This document shows positions 47,602 to 57,296 of a DNA stretch of 64,000 nucleotides, piece after piece. The notes under the pieces are model-generated. The model saw only the letters and a list, made by a program, of their open reading frames with translations. It was not told the DNA's origin and made no database searches. Positions within the stretch are counted from its first letter, which is position 1. Every line of letters begins with the position of its first letter. The DNA is taken from positions 62,001 to 126,000 of the forward strand of contig JACOUO010000008.1 in NCBI GenBank assembly GCA_016177845.1. Direction: 5' to 3'. The position numbers were made by a program, and so were the translations under genes. The stretch is from Deltaproteobacteria bacterium (lineage in GTDB: Bacteria > Desulfobacterota > GWC2-55-46).

Positions 47602-48501
47602 ATGGATAAAAACAATTCACATATGGTTGGCTACGGCCTTGCCGCTGCCTCGGCCATCACTTTTTCCGCAAAGGGCATATTCGCCAAGATATTGTACGGC
47701 TACGGCATAGACCCGATAACACTCCTTGCGCTAAGGTTCATTATTGCAATGCCTTTTTTCTGGCTTACCTTATGGTTCTATCCGTCGGGAAAGGTAGACT
47801 TAAGGGATATGGCTGTGCTTGTAATCAGCGGGCTTCTGGGGCTCTACGGGGCTGCTTTGACAGATTTCTACGGGCTCCTGTATATAGACGCATCCCTTGA
47901 GAGGGTAATCCTCTATACATATCCAGCGATAGTCGTTATCTGGACATATCTATTTTTTAAGGAAAAACTCGGCAGGAGAAAGCTCATCTCTATCGGGCTT
48001 ACTTATGTGGGGCTTGCCTTTGCGCTGAAGATATTCAGCGGCGGGAAAGGGATAAACTTCTTTGGGGCAGGGCTTGTGCTATTCTCAGCGATCATCTATT
48101 CGCTGAGCTACATAATCACGGAGGTATTGAGCAGGAGGGTTTCAGGCGTAAAGATATCGGCATATACCACTACTGCGGCGGGCTTTGCGTTTATCGGCAC
48201 ATGGCACGGCAAATATGTGCCTACAGACCCTCATGTCTGGGGGCTTATCTTCGTGCTTGCGGTATTCTCAACCTATATACCGGTGCTGACGCTTGCCCTT
48301 GGCATAAAGAGAATAGGGGCAAGCAGGGCCGCGCTCGTCAGCTTCATAGGCCCTGTTTCAACAGCGATACTTGCCTATGTTTTCCTGAACGAGACAATGG
48401 AACTGATACAGATAATAGGCATGGGCCTTGTAATAATCGGAGTCCTGGTAATATATTCCGAGAAAAATGGAAAAAAAGGAGGGGAAAAAGCGGCTATTTA
48501 G
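47602..48501 (+). CDS. EamA/DMT-family transporter
   Basis: Ten-TM EamA pattern; start at MDKNNSHMVGYGLAAASAITFSAKGIFAK, internal to ORF 47518. Confidence 0.9.
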   Translation: MDKNNSHMVGYGLAAASAITFSAKGIFAKILYGYGIDPITLLALRFIIAMPFFWLTLWFYPSGKVDLRDMAVLVISGLLGLYGAALTDFYGLLYIDASLERVILYTYPAIVVIWTYLFFKEKLGRRKLISIGLTYVGLAFALKIFSGGKGINFFGAGLVLFSAIIYSLSYIITEVLSRRVSGVKISAYTTTAAGFAFIGTWHGKYVPTDPHVWGLIFVLAVFSTYIPVLTLALGIKRIGASRAALVSFIGPVSTAILAYVFLNETMELIQIIGMGLVIIGVLVIYSEKNGKKGGEKAAI

Positions 48502-48919
48502 TATGCGTTGGCTTCTTCTGCTCCACATCCTTAAGAAAAGCCCCGAATTCCTTGTCCACTCCGCCGATGTGGTTTATAAGCCAGTCAACGACCTCTCTCT
48601 GCACTCTTATGACAAGACCGGTAGATACTCCTGCCTCAAACTCTTTCCTGAGCTTTGCGATATCTTCGATAAACCTTGTGTGCTCGACCAGGTGCGCAAG
48701 CGTACCGGGGTAATTGTATTTATTCATGGCCTGTTCCTCAGCCTCGAAATGCACCACGAAGTAATCGTCAAGGAACTTGAAGACCTTTCCGATCTCATCT
48801 TTGCCAAGCCCCATGTTCATGGCCTGCAGAAGCTTGTTTATCCTTTTAAAAAGCTCCTTATGATGCCTGTCCTGCCACTCTATGCCTGTTGAGAAACTTT
48901 TACTCCACTCTATAACCAT
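48494..48919 (-). CDS. bacteriohemerythrin
   Basis: WSKSFSTGIEWQDRHHKELFKRINKL, HFEAEEQAMNKYNYPGTLAHLVEHTRF, LINHIGGVDKEF. Confidence 0.93.
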   Translation of the reverse strand: MVIEWSKSFSTGIEWQDRHHKELFKRINKLLQAMNMGLGKDEIGKVFKFLDDYFVVHFEAEEQAMNKYNYPGTLAHLVEHTRFIEDIAKLRKEFEAGVSTGLVIRVQREVVDWLINHIGGVDKEFGAFLKDVEQKKPTHTK

Positions 48920-49177
48920 TGGTCCTCCGCGAAGCCTTTACTGCTTCATGGGCGATTATAAATCAAAGCGAATGTTTTTGGAATTTTTATATTTCTGGCC
49001 GGGAAACGCCTGGTATGATCTGAGGATTAAAATGTAAAAATAAGGGGATGGGCAGTTTAAGGTCTTGCCCGGGACCGTATAGAGCAGCCGTCGCTACAAT
49101 GGGCGACTCTCGGGATGCTGAAACGTTTCATAATGCTCCCCCCTTTCACGGCTTATTGTTTTATTTTTGGAGATGGC

Positions 49178-50317
49178 TTACTCTGCCGATTCTTCATCCA
49201 TCTCTTCGCTCTCAGCCATCATGCTTTCATCCATCATGGGCTCCTCAAGCGAACTGCCCATGGACGGGCAACTCTGACCCATCATACCTTCACCCATGCC
49301 GCCCATCATGGGGCCCATCTGCATCATGTCCCTGAGTTTTCCTCTCTGCTCATCATTAAGTATCTTCTTGAAATCTTCCAGCGCCTTTATCCTTGAGAAC
49401 ATGAGGTCAGCTTTTTTCGATGTTATGTCGCTTACCTTTGCCTTTACCTTATCAAGGTTGACCGGTTCAGCGGTAACAAGCTCCTTAAGCTCGATTTTCG
49501 CTACTTTTATATCAGCCTCAGCCTTTACCGTCCTCTTCATATAATCAGAATGGAGCGCGCGGGCCTTTGCCATCTGATCAGGGCTGAGGTTTAACCGGCG
49601 AACAGCCCTCATATACATTTTACCATAATTCCCGCCGTCCATCATACCCATTCCGCCGCCCATCTTATGCCTGCCCATCATACCTCCGCCCATGCCCCCC
49701 ATCATGCCCCCCATCATGCCCCCCATCATGCCCCCGCCCATTCCCATCTGCGGGCAGCCGTCTGCGGGACACTGCGGGCAAGACTGCGTCATGCCGCCCA
49801 TCATGCCGGGGTGCATACCGCCCATCATGCCTCCGCCCATCATCCTTTCCTGCTGCATTCTCATGGCTTCAGGCATCTGGGCAAGCATGACATTGACAGG
49901 CATGTTCTGCCCTGCCCTGTTAACCTCAAGGGCAACCTGATTTCCGACCTTTGAGCTCTGCACCTCTGAGATGAACTGGTCAGAGTTCCTGACATCTTTT
50001 CCGTTGAGTTTTACTATAACATCCCCGGTGTTGAGGCCGGCGTCATCAGCGGGGCTGCCCGGGGCTACATTGGAGATCATTACCCCTTTTGCGTCCCTCA
50101 TGCCCATGGCCTTTGCAAGCTCCTGATTTACATCCTGAATGGTCACGCCAAGCCAGGGCGTGGCCTGGCTTGGCTGGGCCGCTTGTTTTTGTGGTTGTGA
50201 AGTCTGTGATTGGGATACGGCTGAATTGTGCTGATGTGAAGTCTGTGCAAAGACCGGCGGAACAGCCGTAAGTAAAAGCGCGATTAAACCTGTAAATATA
50301 GCCCTCGGATTGCTCAT
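49178..50317 (-). CDS. periplasmic PDZ-domain protein with Met/Gly-rich linker and Spy/CpxP-like helical region
   Basis: Signal peptide; PWLGVTIQDVNQELAKAMGMRDAKGVMISNVAPGSPADDAGLNTGDVIVKLNG; MMGGGMMGG repeats; LNLSPDQMAKARALHSDYMKRTVKAEADIKVAKIELKELV. Confidence 0.85.
   Translation of the reverse strand: MSNPRAIFTGLIALLLTAVPPVFAQTSHQHNSAVSQSQTSQPQKQAAQPSQATPWLGVTIQDVNQELAKAMGMRDAKGVMISNVAPGSPADDAGLNTGDVIVKLNGKDVRNSDQFISEVQSSKVGNQVALEVNRAGQNMPVNVMLAQMPEAMRMQQERMMGGGMMGGMHPGMMGGMTQSCPQCPADGCPQMGMGGGMMGGMMGGMMGGMGGGMMGRHKMGGGMGMMDGGNYGKMYMRAVRRLNLSPDQMAKARALHSDYMKRTVKAEADIKVAKIELKELVTAEPVNLDKVKAKVSDITSKKADLMFSRIKALEDFKKILNDEQRGKLRDMMQMGPMMGGMGEGMMGQSCPSMGSSLEEPMMDESMMAESEEMDEESAE
49683..49735. 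repeat. short tandem repeat, period 12 bp (CATGCCCCCCAT unit), coding MMGG units
   Basis: Direct reading of repeated catgccccccat in the Met/Gly-rich linker. Confidence 0.85.
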
Positions 50318-50391
50318 TTGAAACCTCCTTTAAGAAAGTTTAAATACATCCAAGACAGCAATATTACATCTGACGATGAGGCACAACGGAT

Positions 50392-51570
50392 TTAAACAGG
50401 CAAAAACCTGCTGTCAATCCATCTCCTGATGACTTTCCACGGCTTTGAACGGATCTTATTGTAAACCCAGGTATAGAATGTGTCGCAGTCCTCTTCTCCC
50501 CTTATCACATCGTAGAACCTGAGCATTATCTCATGGTCTTTCTCTACAATGCTGTACCAGAGGCGGGGATGGTTATAGACAAGATCGCTCAGCTTTTCAG
50601 CGGCCTTGAACTCAGGCAATATCTCTTTTTCCAGCCATTCCTGATAAGGGTTAAGGTCGATTGAGCCTGAAGCCATACTGTTTATTATAACAGAAGAAGC
50701 TGCTTTCGCTGTCCTTATGGCGTAATAGATGCCCTCGCCAAGGAACGGGTCTACAAGGTGGCCTGTATCGCCTACGAGAACTACCCTGCCCTTTACCGAG
50801 GCTGGCGCTCCGTCATAGTAGATAGGCACTGTCCAGCCTATCCTTTCCTCTACTTTCAAATTTGTCAAAGCAGGGTGGCTGCCGGCAAACGAATTAAAAT
50901 ATTCCTTAATCTTTCCGCCTACTTTGCATGTATCACCCGCAAGGCCGACTGAAAGGTACTTCTCCTTGGGGAATATCCAGCCGTAGCCGTATGGAACCCC
51001 TCCGAAGTCTATGAAAAGCTTGCCTTTGCAGTTTGCAGTCTCACGGTCATAAGGGACCTCGGCGGTTATGGATACAGCCGCTTCCTTTGGGTTAAGCCCG
51101 AAGACCTGCCTGCCGACGAGGCCGGAAGACCCGTCTGCCCCTACAAGCACTTTTGCCTTATAGACCTCTCCGTTGGCGCATGTTACGGAGACATGGTCCC
51201 CGTGGTCCTCAACGGATTTGACCCTGCACCCTTCGATAATCTCCGCGCCTGCATCTTTTGCCTTTTCTACAAGGAAGTGGTCAAACCTGTCCCTCATTAC
51301 ATTGTAGCCGACAGGCCTGTCAGAGATGATATCCATCGCCCTTTCGGACTTGTAGGTATAAGTGGCGCCGTATATGGTGTCTTCGATTACCTCTTTTATG
51401 CTGAAGTCAAGTATGCGTTCTATCTTTGTGGAGATACAGCCGCCGCATGACTTGTATCTCGGGAACTTTTCCTTATCAAGGCCAAGCACCTTGAGGCCGC
51501 TTTTGGCAAGAGTATAGGCAGCTGTTGAACCGGCTGGCCCGAGGCCGGCAACAATAACATCGTACGACAT
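50392..51570 (-). CDS. geranylgeranyl reductase-family FAD oxidoreductase
   Basis: YDVIVAGLGPAGSTAAYTLAKSGLKVLGLDKEKFPRYKSCGGCIS; GDTGHLVDPFLGEGIYYAIRTAKAAS. Confidence 0.9.
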   Translation of the reverse strand: MSYDVIVAGLGPAGSTAAYTLAKSGLKVLGLDKEKFPRYKSCGGCISTKIERILDFSIKEVIEDTIYGATYTYKSERAMDIISDRPVGYNVMRDRFDHFLVEKAKDAGAEIIEGCRVKSVEDHGDHVSVTCANGEVYKAKVLVGADGSSGLVGRQVFGLNPKEAAVSITAEVPYDRETANCKGKLFIDFGGVPYGYGWIFPKEKYLSVGLAGDTCKVGGKIKEYFNSFAGSHPALTNLKVEERIGWTVPIYYDGAPASVKGRVVLVGDTGHLVDPFLGEGIYYAIRTAKAASSVIINSMASGSIDLNPYQEWLEKEILPEFKAAEKLSDLVYNHPRLWYSIVEKDHEIMLRFYDVIRGEEDCDTFYTWVYNKIRSKPWKVIRRWIDSRFLPV

Positions 51571-51573
51571 TTT

Positions 51574-52116
51574 CTATTCGGTCTCCTTTTCGACGCTGAA
51601 TTCCATATTTCCGCACCAAAAGCCCGTATTATTGAGAGATTCGCTCTCCCAGCGCAGCACCTTAAGGTGCGCCTTTTCCATCTCAAGAAGTTTTGTCAGC
51701 ACTACTTTTTCAACAGGCTCTTTGGCCTGCTTAAGGAGATTTGAATAAAAATCAATGGCGCTTTCCTCATTCTCCATTGCTATTGCAACCGCATTGAGGT
51801 CGGTCTGGTTTGTCTGGAACCTTTTTACAAGCTCATTTTCCTTCTGAAAGATGGGGATTCCGCCTTCCATAAAGGAGTCTCCGCCCCTCTTTAATGCCTC
51901 TTCATAGCCTATCCAGCCGAGGCCCTTTTTTACGGATTCCGCTATCTTTGAGATGACCATGATATGGGCAAGCTCATCCTTGGCAAGGTTTATGAAAACA
52001 CCTTTGCCTTTCGAGTCCTCAACAAGGGCCGCCGCGGTTGTATAAAAGTGATATCCTGATATCTCTGTATTATAGGCTGTGCTCAGCTGGTCAACTATAT
52101 TCCTGTTCTCAGACAT
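51574..52116 (-). CDS. ferritin-like/rubrerythrin-type diiron protein
   Basis: YNTEISGYHFYTTAAALVED..LAKDELAHIMVI; ENEESAIDFYSNLLKQAKEPVEKVVLTKLLEMEKAHLKVL. Confidence 0.88.
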   Translation of the reverse strand: MSENRNIVDQLSTAYNTEISGYHFYTTAAALVEDSKGKGVFINLAKDELAHIMVISKIAESVKKGLGWIGYEEALKRGGDSFMEGGIPIFQKENELVKRFQTNQTDLNAVAIAMENEESAIDFYSNLLKQAKEPVEKVVLTKLLEMEKAHLKVLRWESESLNNTGFWCGNMEFSVEKETE

Positions 52117-52202
52117 GGTCCCTCCAAAATGGTTTATTTGAACGGTCTATGAAACCGTGCAACTACCCGCCGATTATACTGAATCTGAGTCCGAGCCTAT
52201 AT

Positions 52203-52370
52203 TTATCTTCTGCCTTGGTCAGTCCTGCCGGCCTTCTCCGCTTCGTGCTTCTTTTCAACGGCCTCGCCCCTGATCCTGTCCTCGCAGGCATGGCAGATGG
52301 TCATGTCGGAAGGCTTTCCGCACACTGAACAGACGTGCTTTTTTTCCTGCTCTTTTTTCTTCTCTTCCAT
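52203..52370 (-). CDS. 55-aa zinc-ribbon-like protein
   Basis: MEEKKKEQEKKHVCSVCGKPSDMTICHACEDRIRGEAVEKKHEAEKAGRTDQGRR*; two CxxC pairs; purine-rich SD. Below ORF track cutoff. Confidence 0.75.
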   Translation of the reverse strand: MEEKKKEQEKKHVCSVCGKPSDMTICHACEDRIRGEAVEKKHEAEKAGRTDQGRR

Positions 52371-52482
52371 ATATACCCCCTCGAATGAGTTTACTTAAAA
52401 GTTATTTACCTGTTGATGTAAGCCTTACAGATACCATATAACGGGAATTATTACAATACAGGCAGTTAGTGATTGTTATTTT

Positions 52483-53676
52483 TTAAAGATATCTGCTGAT
52501 ATCCCTGAAAGACAGGCCTTTAAGCGCAGGTTTCTGGAGATTCCTGTGCTGTATAAGAACCTTGAAAATATCTCCCATGCCGTCAGGCATGATAAGCCTT
52601 GCAATGGCCCTGTTGAAATTTATCCTCTCATGTTCAGCCATTTTTGGGTCTGTCCCTGCCTCCATCAGCTCTTCATGTATCCCAAGCCCAAGCAGAAAGT
52701 CCTTCTGGGTAGTGTAGCCTGTAAGATTAAGCCCTGACATTTGGCCTTCCCTGACGAGAGTCGTGAAATCAATGTGGGTGGTAATATCCTGAGAGCCTAT
52801 ATTGATGTACGGGTTATCATTTAAGGTGTGCCTGAAATGGCAAAGGAGGCTGCCCTTCCTGTGCGGAGCGTAAAGCTCAAGGCCGTGATAACCATAGTCT
52901 ATGGTAATGACAAAGCCTGTCTTAAGAAGGCTTGCGGCCTTTCTTATCCATTCCTTTGCCGCAAGGTTTACCTCTGTGATATGCCCGTCTGAAAGCTCAA
53001 CCCCCAGGTCTTTAAAATATCGTTCAAGAGCATCCGTAGAAGGCTCGCCTATGACATCGACAAACGATGAGCCGTCATAACCTACATATATCTCTTTGAG
53101 TTTACCCTCAATAAAAATAACCCTGTGCACCGGGAAGCTGTCTATAAGCTCATTTGACAGTATGCAGCCGCAAAAAGGCGCAAGCTCATCGAGGCTTTCA
53201 TGCCAGGTTATGCGCCCTGCAGCCTTTTCCCTCAGATTTGGGTTTTTCTCAATCAGCCTTATTTTAATTATTTCAAAAAGTTCGGGGTAATGCGCCTGAA
53301 TAGTATCAAGAATGCCTTTGGAAAGAATTCCCCTGCCTGCCCCTGCCTCAACAAGCTCAAATTCACCGGGCCTTCCCAAAATTGCCCACATCTCGTGGAT
53401 TTGTTTAGCGATTATCTTTGAGAATATCGGGCTTACATCAAGGCTTGTGATGTAATCTCCGCCCCTGCCCCATACCCCCGGCTGGGAGGTATAATATCCG
53501 CCCTCGCGCCAATAGAGAGCAAGCTCCATGAACTCGGCAAAGGTAATCTTACCCTTCTCCGCGATTCGCCTTTCAATCTCTTTTATAAGGGCTGGTTTTA
53601 ACGGGGCTTGTTCTTCGGCTGAAGGCCGGGGAGAATTGTTTTCTCCCCGGGTTCCTTTCAAATCAGGCATTAACAA
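52483..53676 (-). CDS. class I SAM-dependent methyltransferase, MidA/DUF185 family
   Basis: ITFAEFMELALYWREGGYYTSQ, GDYITSLDVSPIFSKIIAKQ, ELVEAGAGRGILSKGIL, LSNELIDSFPVHRV. Confidence 0.92.
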   Translation of the reverse strand: MLMPDLKGTRGENNSPRPSAEEQAPLKPALIKEIERRIAEKGKITFAEFMELALYWREGGYYTSQPGVWGRGGDYITSLDVSPIFSKIIAKQIHEMWAILGRPGEFELVEAGAGRGILSKGILDTIQAHYPELFEIIKIRLIEKNPNLREKAAGRITWHESLDELAPFCGCILSNELIDSFPVHRVIFIEGKLKEIYVGYDGSSFVDVIGEPSTDALERYFKDLGVELSDGHITEVNLAAKEWIRKAASLLKTGFVITIDYGYHGLELYAPHRKGSLLCHFRHTLNDNPYINIGSQDITTHIDFTTLVREGQMSGLNLTGYTTQKDFLLGLGIHEELMEAGTDPKMAEHERINFNRAIARLIMPDGMGDIFKVLIQHRNLQKPALKGLSFRDISRYL

Positions 53677-53782
53677 CCTCTACGAAAGCCTCACTCGGTG
53701 CGTAGCACACCGGGCATACATCAGGAGGGTGTTCCCCCTCATGGATATACCCGCATTCGATACAACGCCATTTTTTCTTCAT
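53663..53782 (-). CDS. 39-aa rubredoxin-like protein
   Basis: MKKKWRCIECGYIHEGEHPPDVCPVCYAPSEAFVEVVNA*; CxxCGYIHEG...CPVC. Below ORF track cutoff. Confidence 0.85.
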   Translation of the reverse strand: MKKKWRCIECGYIHEGEHPPDVCPVCYAPSEAFVEVVNA

Positions 53783-53804
53783 ACGGCCTCTTTACTTTTT
53801 TTAT

Positions 53805-54248
53805 TTACTTTCTGATGCCGAGAGTCGTCTCAAAGGTGTCGGCATGGCCTTCTTCCTGTGAGAGTATCTGCTCAAGCATAAGCCTTGTTGTTGAATCTCC
53901 GAGTTCAGCACAGAGCTTTACATGCTGTCTGTAGCGCTCTATCGCGTCGTTCTCGCTTGCAAGGTCGTCGTTAAGCATCTGCTTAAGGTCGCCGCCCCTC
54001 TTGATGTTAGCGGGCTTATTAGTAGGCTCTCCACCGAGATAGACTATCCTTTCGGCCAAAAGTTCGGCGTGCCTCATCTCATCCATTGCGACTTTCTTAA
54101 TCAAATCGATTATAGCCGGGCTGTCCATGCCTTCGCCCTCATAATGATGCCCCATATACTGAATGATGGCAGCCAGCTCATTTGCCCTGTCCACATTAAG
54201 CGCTTCCACTATCTTTTTCCTGGTCTCTTCACTCAACGCCATACCCAC
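53805..54248 (-). CDS. bacterioferritin/Dps-like ferritin family protein
   Basis: ANELAAIIQYMGHHYEG..KKVAMDEMRHAELLAERIVYLGGEPT; LEQILSQEEGHADTFETTL. Confidence 0.9.
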   Translation of the reverse strand: MGMALSEETRKKIVEALNVDRANELAAIIQYMGHHYEGEGMDSPAIIDLIKKVAMDEMRHAELLAERIVYLGGEPTNKPANIKRGGDLKQMLNDDLASENDAIERYRQHVKLCAELGDSTTRLMLEQILSQEEGHADTFETTLGIRK

Positions 54249-54725
54249 CTCCGATTTTTGAATTATTTTTCAGCCAGTGTTTTTCAATTCTAACCGTTTT
54301 GAAATAATCCCTCAACAGAATTATAAAGGGCTAAATTGAAAAAAATTACCATTCATTATATCATAATTTAGGACATTTGACATAAGGGCTGCCTTACAGG
54401 CTTACCATGCCTTGACATTATCGAATTCACCTGCTTAAATCTAAGTATGCGAAAGCGCACCTGAACCTTATTTTTAAACCCGCTGCTGAGTTTCTCAAGC
54501 CTCCTGTTAATGCGGAACTGACCACCCCGAAGGCCGAAAGGCAAGCAAAACAGTTTTAAATAACTTAAACAAAGCCGCCAAATACGGAGAGAGGATTATG
54601 GATAGCAAATCCAAAAATTTCTGTTTTCCCATTTTATTTTCAACCAAACCTCCTGAATTCCCTTATCCTCTGCCGTATTAAACTCAATTCAAAGCACAGT
54701 TCAATCTCAATACGGGGGTACCTTT

Positions 54726-57122
54726 ATGAGCGTCGCGTTCAAAGAAGAATTTCCGTACCCTTCACCGGAGCCGTTTGGAAAGCCCGGAGTAACGCCTAAC
54801 TGGTCAAGAGCCTCCAAGCAGGGTATCGGCACATCCATCGGAGATGCCTCAAAGGTCTGGTTTACCATAGCCGACGGCGTAATAACCGAGGTCTACTACC
54901 CTACTATCGACACCGCCAATGTGCGCGACCTTAAATTCCTCATAACAGATTCAAAGACCTTCTTTGATGAGGAAGGGGTCGACACTGCCTCGACAATTGA
55001 ATACATCGATGCCAAAGCCCCTGCCTGGCACATAATAAATACTGCAAAATCAGGCAATTACAGAATAATCAAAAGGGTATTTACAGACCCCGCGTCCAAC
55101 TCCCTTATCATCAGCACACAATTCGAGGCGCTTAAAGGCAAAGTCGGGGATTACAAGCTCTATGTCCTTTTTGCGCCGCATATAAAAAACAGAGGTTATG
55201 AGAACTCAGGCAGGTGCGCTGATTATGAGGGGCGCAGCTTTATGTTTGCCCGGAGAGAGGATATTACCGCTGCCCTGACCTGCGATGTGCCGTTTACCCG
55301 CATGTCCGCGGGATATTCAGGTTATTCCGACGGCTGGCACGACCTTAAGGATAACAACAACATGGACTGGTCTTTCCAGAGGGCTGAAGAGGGCAATGTC
55401 GCGCTTATAGGAGAGATACCCATTGACAGGTTCAACCTTGTCCTGAGCTTCGGGAGAGACGAGGTAGAGGCGGCGCTTGACTCTGAGCTTGCCCTTTCAA
55501 GGGATATAAAAGAGATAGAGAGGGAATATATCAGAGGCTGGAAGAGATATATCAACAGCCTTGAAAATCTCGGCAGGGTGGCAGAAGACAGGGGCAGGAG
55601 ATTTTTAGCAAGCTCAATTGTACTAAAGACGCATGAGGACAAGACCTATAAAGGCGGGCTTATTGCCTCGCTTTCAATACCCTGGGGTGAAGTAAAAGGA
55701 GATACGGACGGCACAGGATACCATCTTGTCTGGGCAAGGGACCTTGTAAAGGCTGCCTTCGGCTTCATGGCAATGGGGGATGAAAAGACGCCGTCAGATA
55801 TATTGAGATTCCTCCTCAATACCCAGAATCAGGACGGCTCATGGCCTCAGAACATGTGGATAAACGGCAAGCCCAACTGGGAATATGTCCAGCTCGATGA
55901 AGTAGCCCTGCCCATAATGCTTGCGTGGAGGCTTAAGGGCATGGGGGTTGCGGGCCACGAGTTCTATCCCATGGTCAAGAAGGCCGCTGGCTATCTGGTC
56001 AGGAACGGGCCTGTTACGGAACAGGAACGGTGGGAGGAGAACATGGGCTTTTCACCTTCAACCCTTGCCGCAGAGGTCTCATCTCTCATCTGCGCGGCAA
56101 ACTGGGCGCTTGAAATGGGTGAAGAGGCAGACGCGCAGGTTCTCTTTACGACAGCAGATGCCTGGAACTCAAGGATTGAGGAATGGACATTTACGGAGTG
56201 CGATTGCATCGGGGAGAATATACCCGGCCATTATTTAAGGATAGTCCAGCAGGTCTCTGAATCACTCACCCCTTCGGAGCAGCTCTGTCATGCGCTTGTC
56301 TTTAACAGGAACAGGCCGCATGACATGCCGCACCATCAGGGTGAGCTTGTCGATGCGGGCTTCCTTGACCTTGTAAGGTTCGGCCTCAGGTCTCCTAAAG
56401 ACCCGAGGATAATGAGCTCCATCGAAGTGGTCGATAAGCTCCTGAGGTTCGAGGGAGACAATAAAGTAGCTTTCTACAGGTTTAACGGGGACGGCTACGG
56501 AGAGACGGAGGACGGCTCACCTTTCCGGGACTCAGGCGCAGGCAGGCCTTGGCCTTTGATAACCGGAGAAAGGGCCATGTACGAGCTTATGGCAGGCAGA
56601 GACCCATTCATATATTTAAAGTCTTTTGAGGAATTCGCCAATGAAGGATTGATGTTCCCGGAGCAGGTATGGGACAGGGACGATATCCCTGAAAAGCGTC
56701 TGTATAAAGGCAAAGGCACAGGGTCGGCCACCCCGCTCATGTGGGCGCACTCTGAATACATAAAGCTTCTGAGGTCAGTAAAGGACAATAAGGGCTGCGA
56801 CCTTATAGACGAGGTCAAAAAGAGATATGTCGATCTTGGCATCGAATTCCGCATGGCTGAATGGAAAAAGGATAAGCCGATAACCATCGCAAGGTCAACT
56901 GAGATAGTAAGGATCATCTCTTTTGAGAAGGCAAACATCGTCTGGACAAATGACAACTGGCAGACCAAATCAGAGGACACTATGGTTGAGACTGGTTTGG
57001 GCCTCCATTACATTGATTTCAAACCGGGCTCTTTGAAGTCGGAATCAAGTCTCATTTTCACTCTCTACTTCCCGAACACAGGCAAGTGGGAAGGCAAGGA
57101 CTACGCTATAAGGATATTCTGA
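54726..57122 (+). CDS. glycoside hydrolase family 15 glucan 1,4-alpha-glucosidase/glucodextranase-like
   Basis: SIGDASKVWFTIADGVITEVYYPTIDTANVRDLKFLITD; YHLVWARDLVKAAFGFMAMGD; LLNTQNQDGSWPQNMWINGKPNWEYVQLDE; WPLITGERAMYELMAGRDP. Confidence 0.94.
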   Translation: MSVAFKEEFPYPSPEPFGKPGVTPNWSRASKQGIGTSIGDASKVWFTIADGVITEVYYPTIDTANVRDLKFLITDSKTFFDEEGVDTASTIEYIDAKAPAWHIINTAKSGNYRIIKRVFTDPASNSLIISTQFEALKGKVGDYKLYVLFAPHIKNRGYENSGRCADYEGRSFMFARREDITAALTCDVPFTRMSAGYSGYSDGWHDLKDNNNMDWSFQRAEEGNVALIGEIPIDRFNLVLSFGRDEVEAALDSELALSRDIKEIEREYIRGWKRYINSLENLGRVAEDRGRRFLASSIVLKTHEDKTYKGGLIASLSIPWGEVKGDTDGTGYHLVWARDLVKAAFGFMAMGDEKTPSDILRFLLNTQNQDGSWPQNMWINGKPNWEYVQLDEVALPIMLAWRLKGMGVAGHEFYPMVKKAAGYLVRNGPVTEQERWEENMGFSPSTLAAEVSSLICAANWALEMGEEADAQVLFTTADAWNSRIEEWTFTECDCIGENIPGHYLRIVQQVSESLTPSEQLCHALVFNRNRPHDMPHHQGELVDAGFLDLVRFGLRSPKDPRIMSSIEVVDKLLRFEGDNKVAFYRFNGDGYGETEDGSPFRDSGAGRPWPLITGERAMYELMAGRDPFIYLKSFEEFANEGLMFPEQVWDRDDIPEKRLYKGKGTGSATPLMWAHSEYIKLLRSVKDNKGCDLIDEVKKRYVDLGIEFRMAEWKKDKPITIARSTEIVRIISFEKANIVWTNDNWQTKSEDTMVETGLGLHYIDFKPGSLKSESSLIFTLYFPNTGKWEGKDYAIRIF

Positions 57123-57149
57123 CAGGATGCGCATAAAAAGCAGGCAGCC

Positions 57150-57237
57150 GTCATTGCGAGGAGCGATTTACCGCGACGAAGCAATCTTAATTATTTGATA
57201 TACTTAAACGAGATTGCTTCGGTTCGCTCGCAAAGAC
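57150..57237. repeat. extragenic palindromic (REP/MITE-like) element
   Basis: GTCATTGCGAGGAGCG..GCGACGAAGCAATCT ... AGATTGCTTCGGTTCGCTCGCAAAGAC form a long imperfect hairpin. Confidence 0.82.
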
Positions 57238-57296
57238 AGCTTTTTTCATTTTTCCGCACCCTGTTAAACACTTACAATACAGCCCGGAGGGACAGG

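Noticed and set aside
49667-49954. His-rich plus-strand ORF (HHAPHHAPHHAP)
   Set aside because: Antisense reading of the Met/Gly repeat of the PDZ protein.
49667-49960. CRISPR-like appearance of the repeated CATGCCCCCCAT units
   Set aside because: Repeats are 12-bp in-frame coding units without spacers; no cas genes in the window.
54590-54681. Possible 27-aa ORF MDSKSKNFCFPILFSTKPPEFPYPLPY upstream of GH15
   Set aside because: Weak SD, no hydrophobic or motif signal, intergenic AT-rich context; insufficient support.
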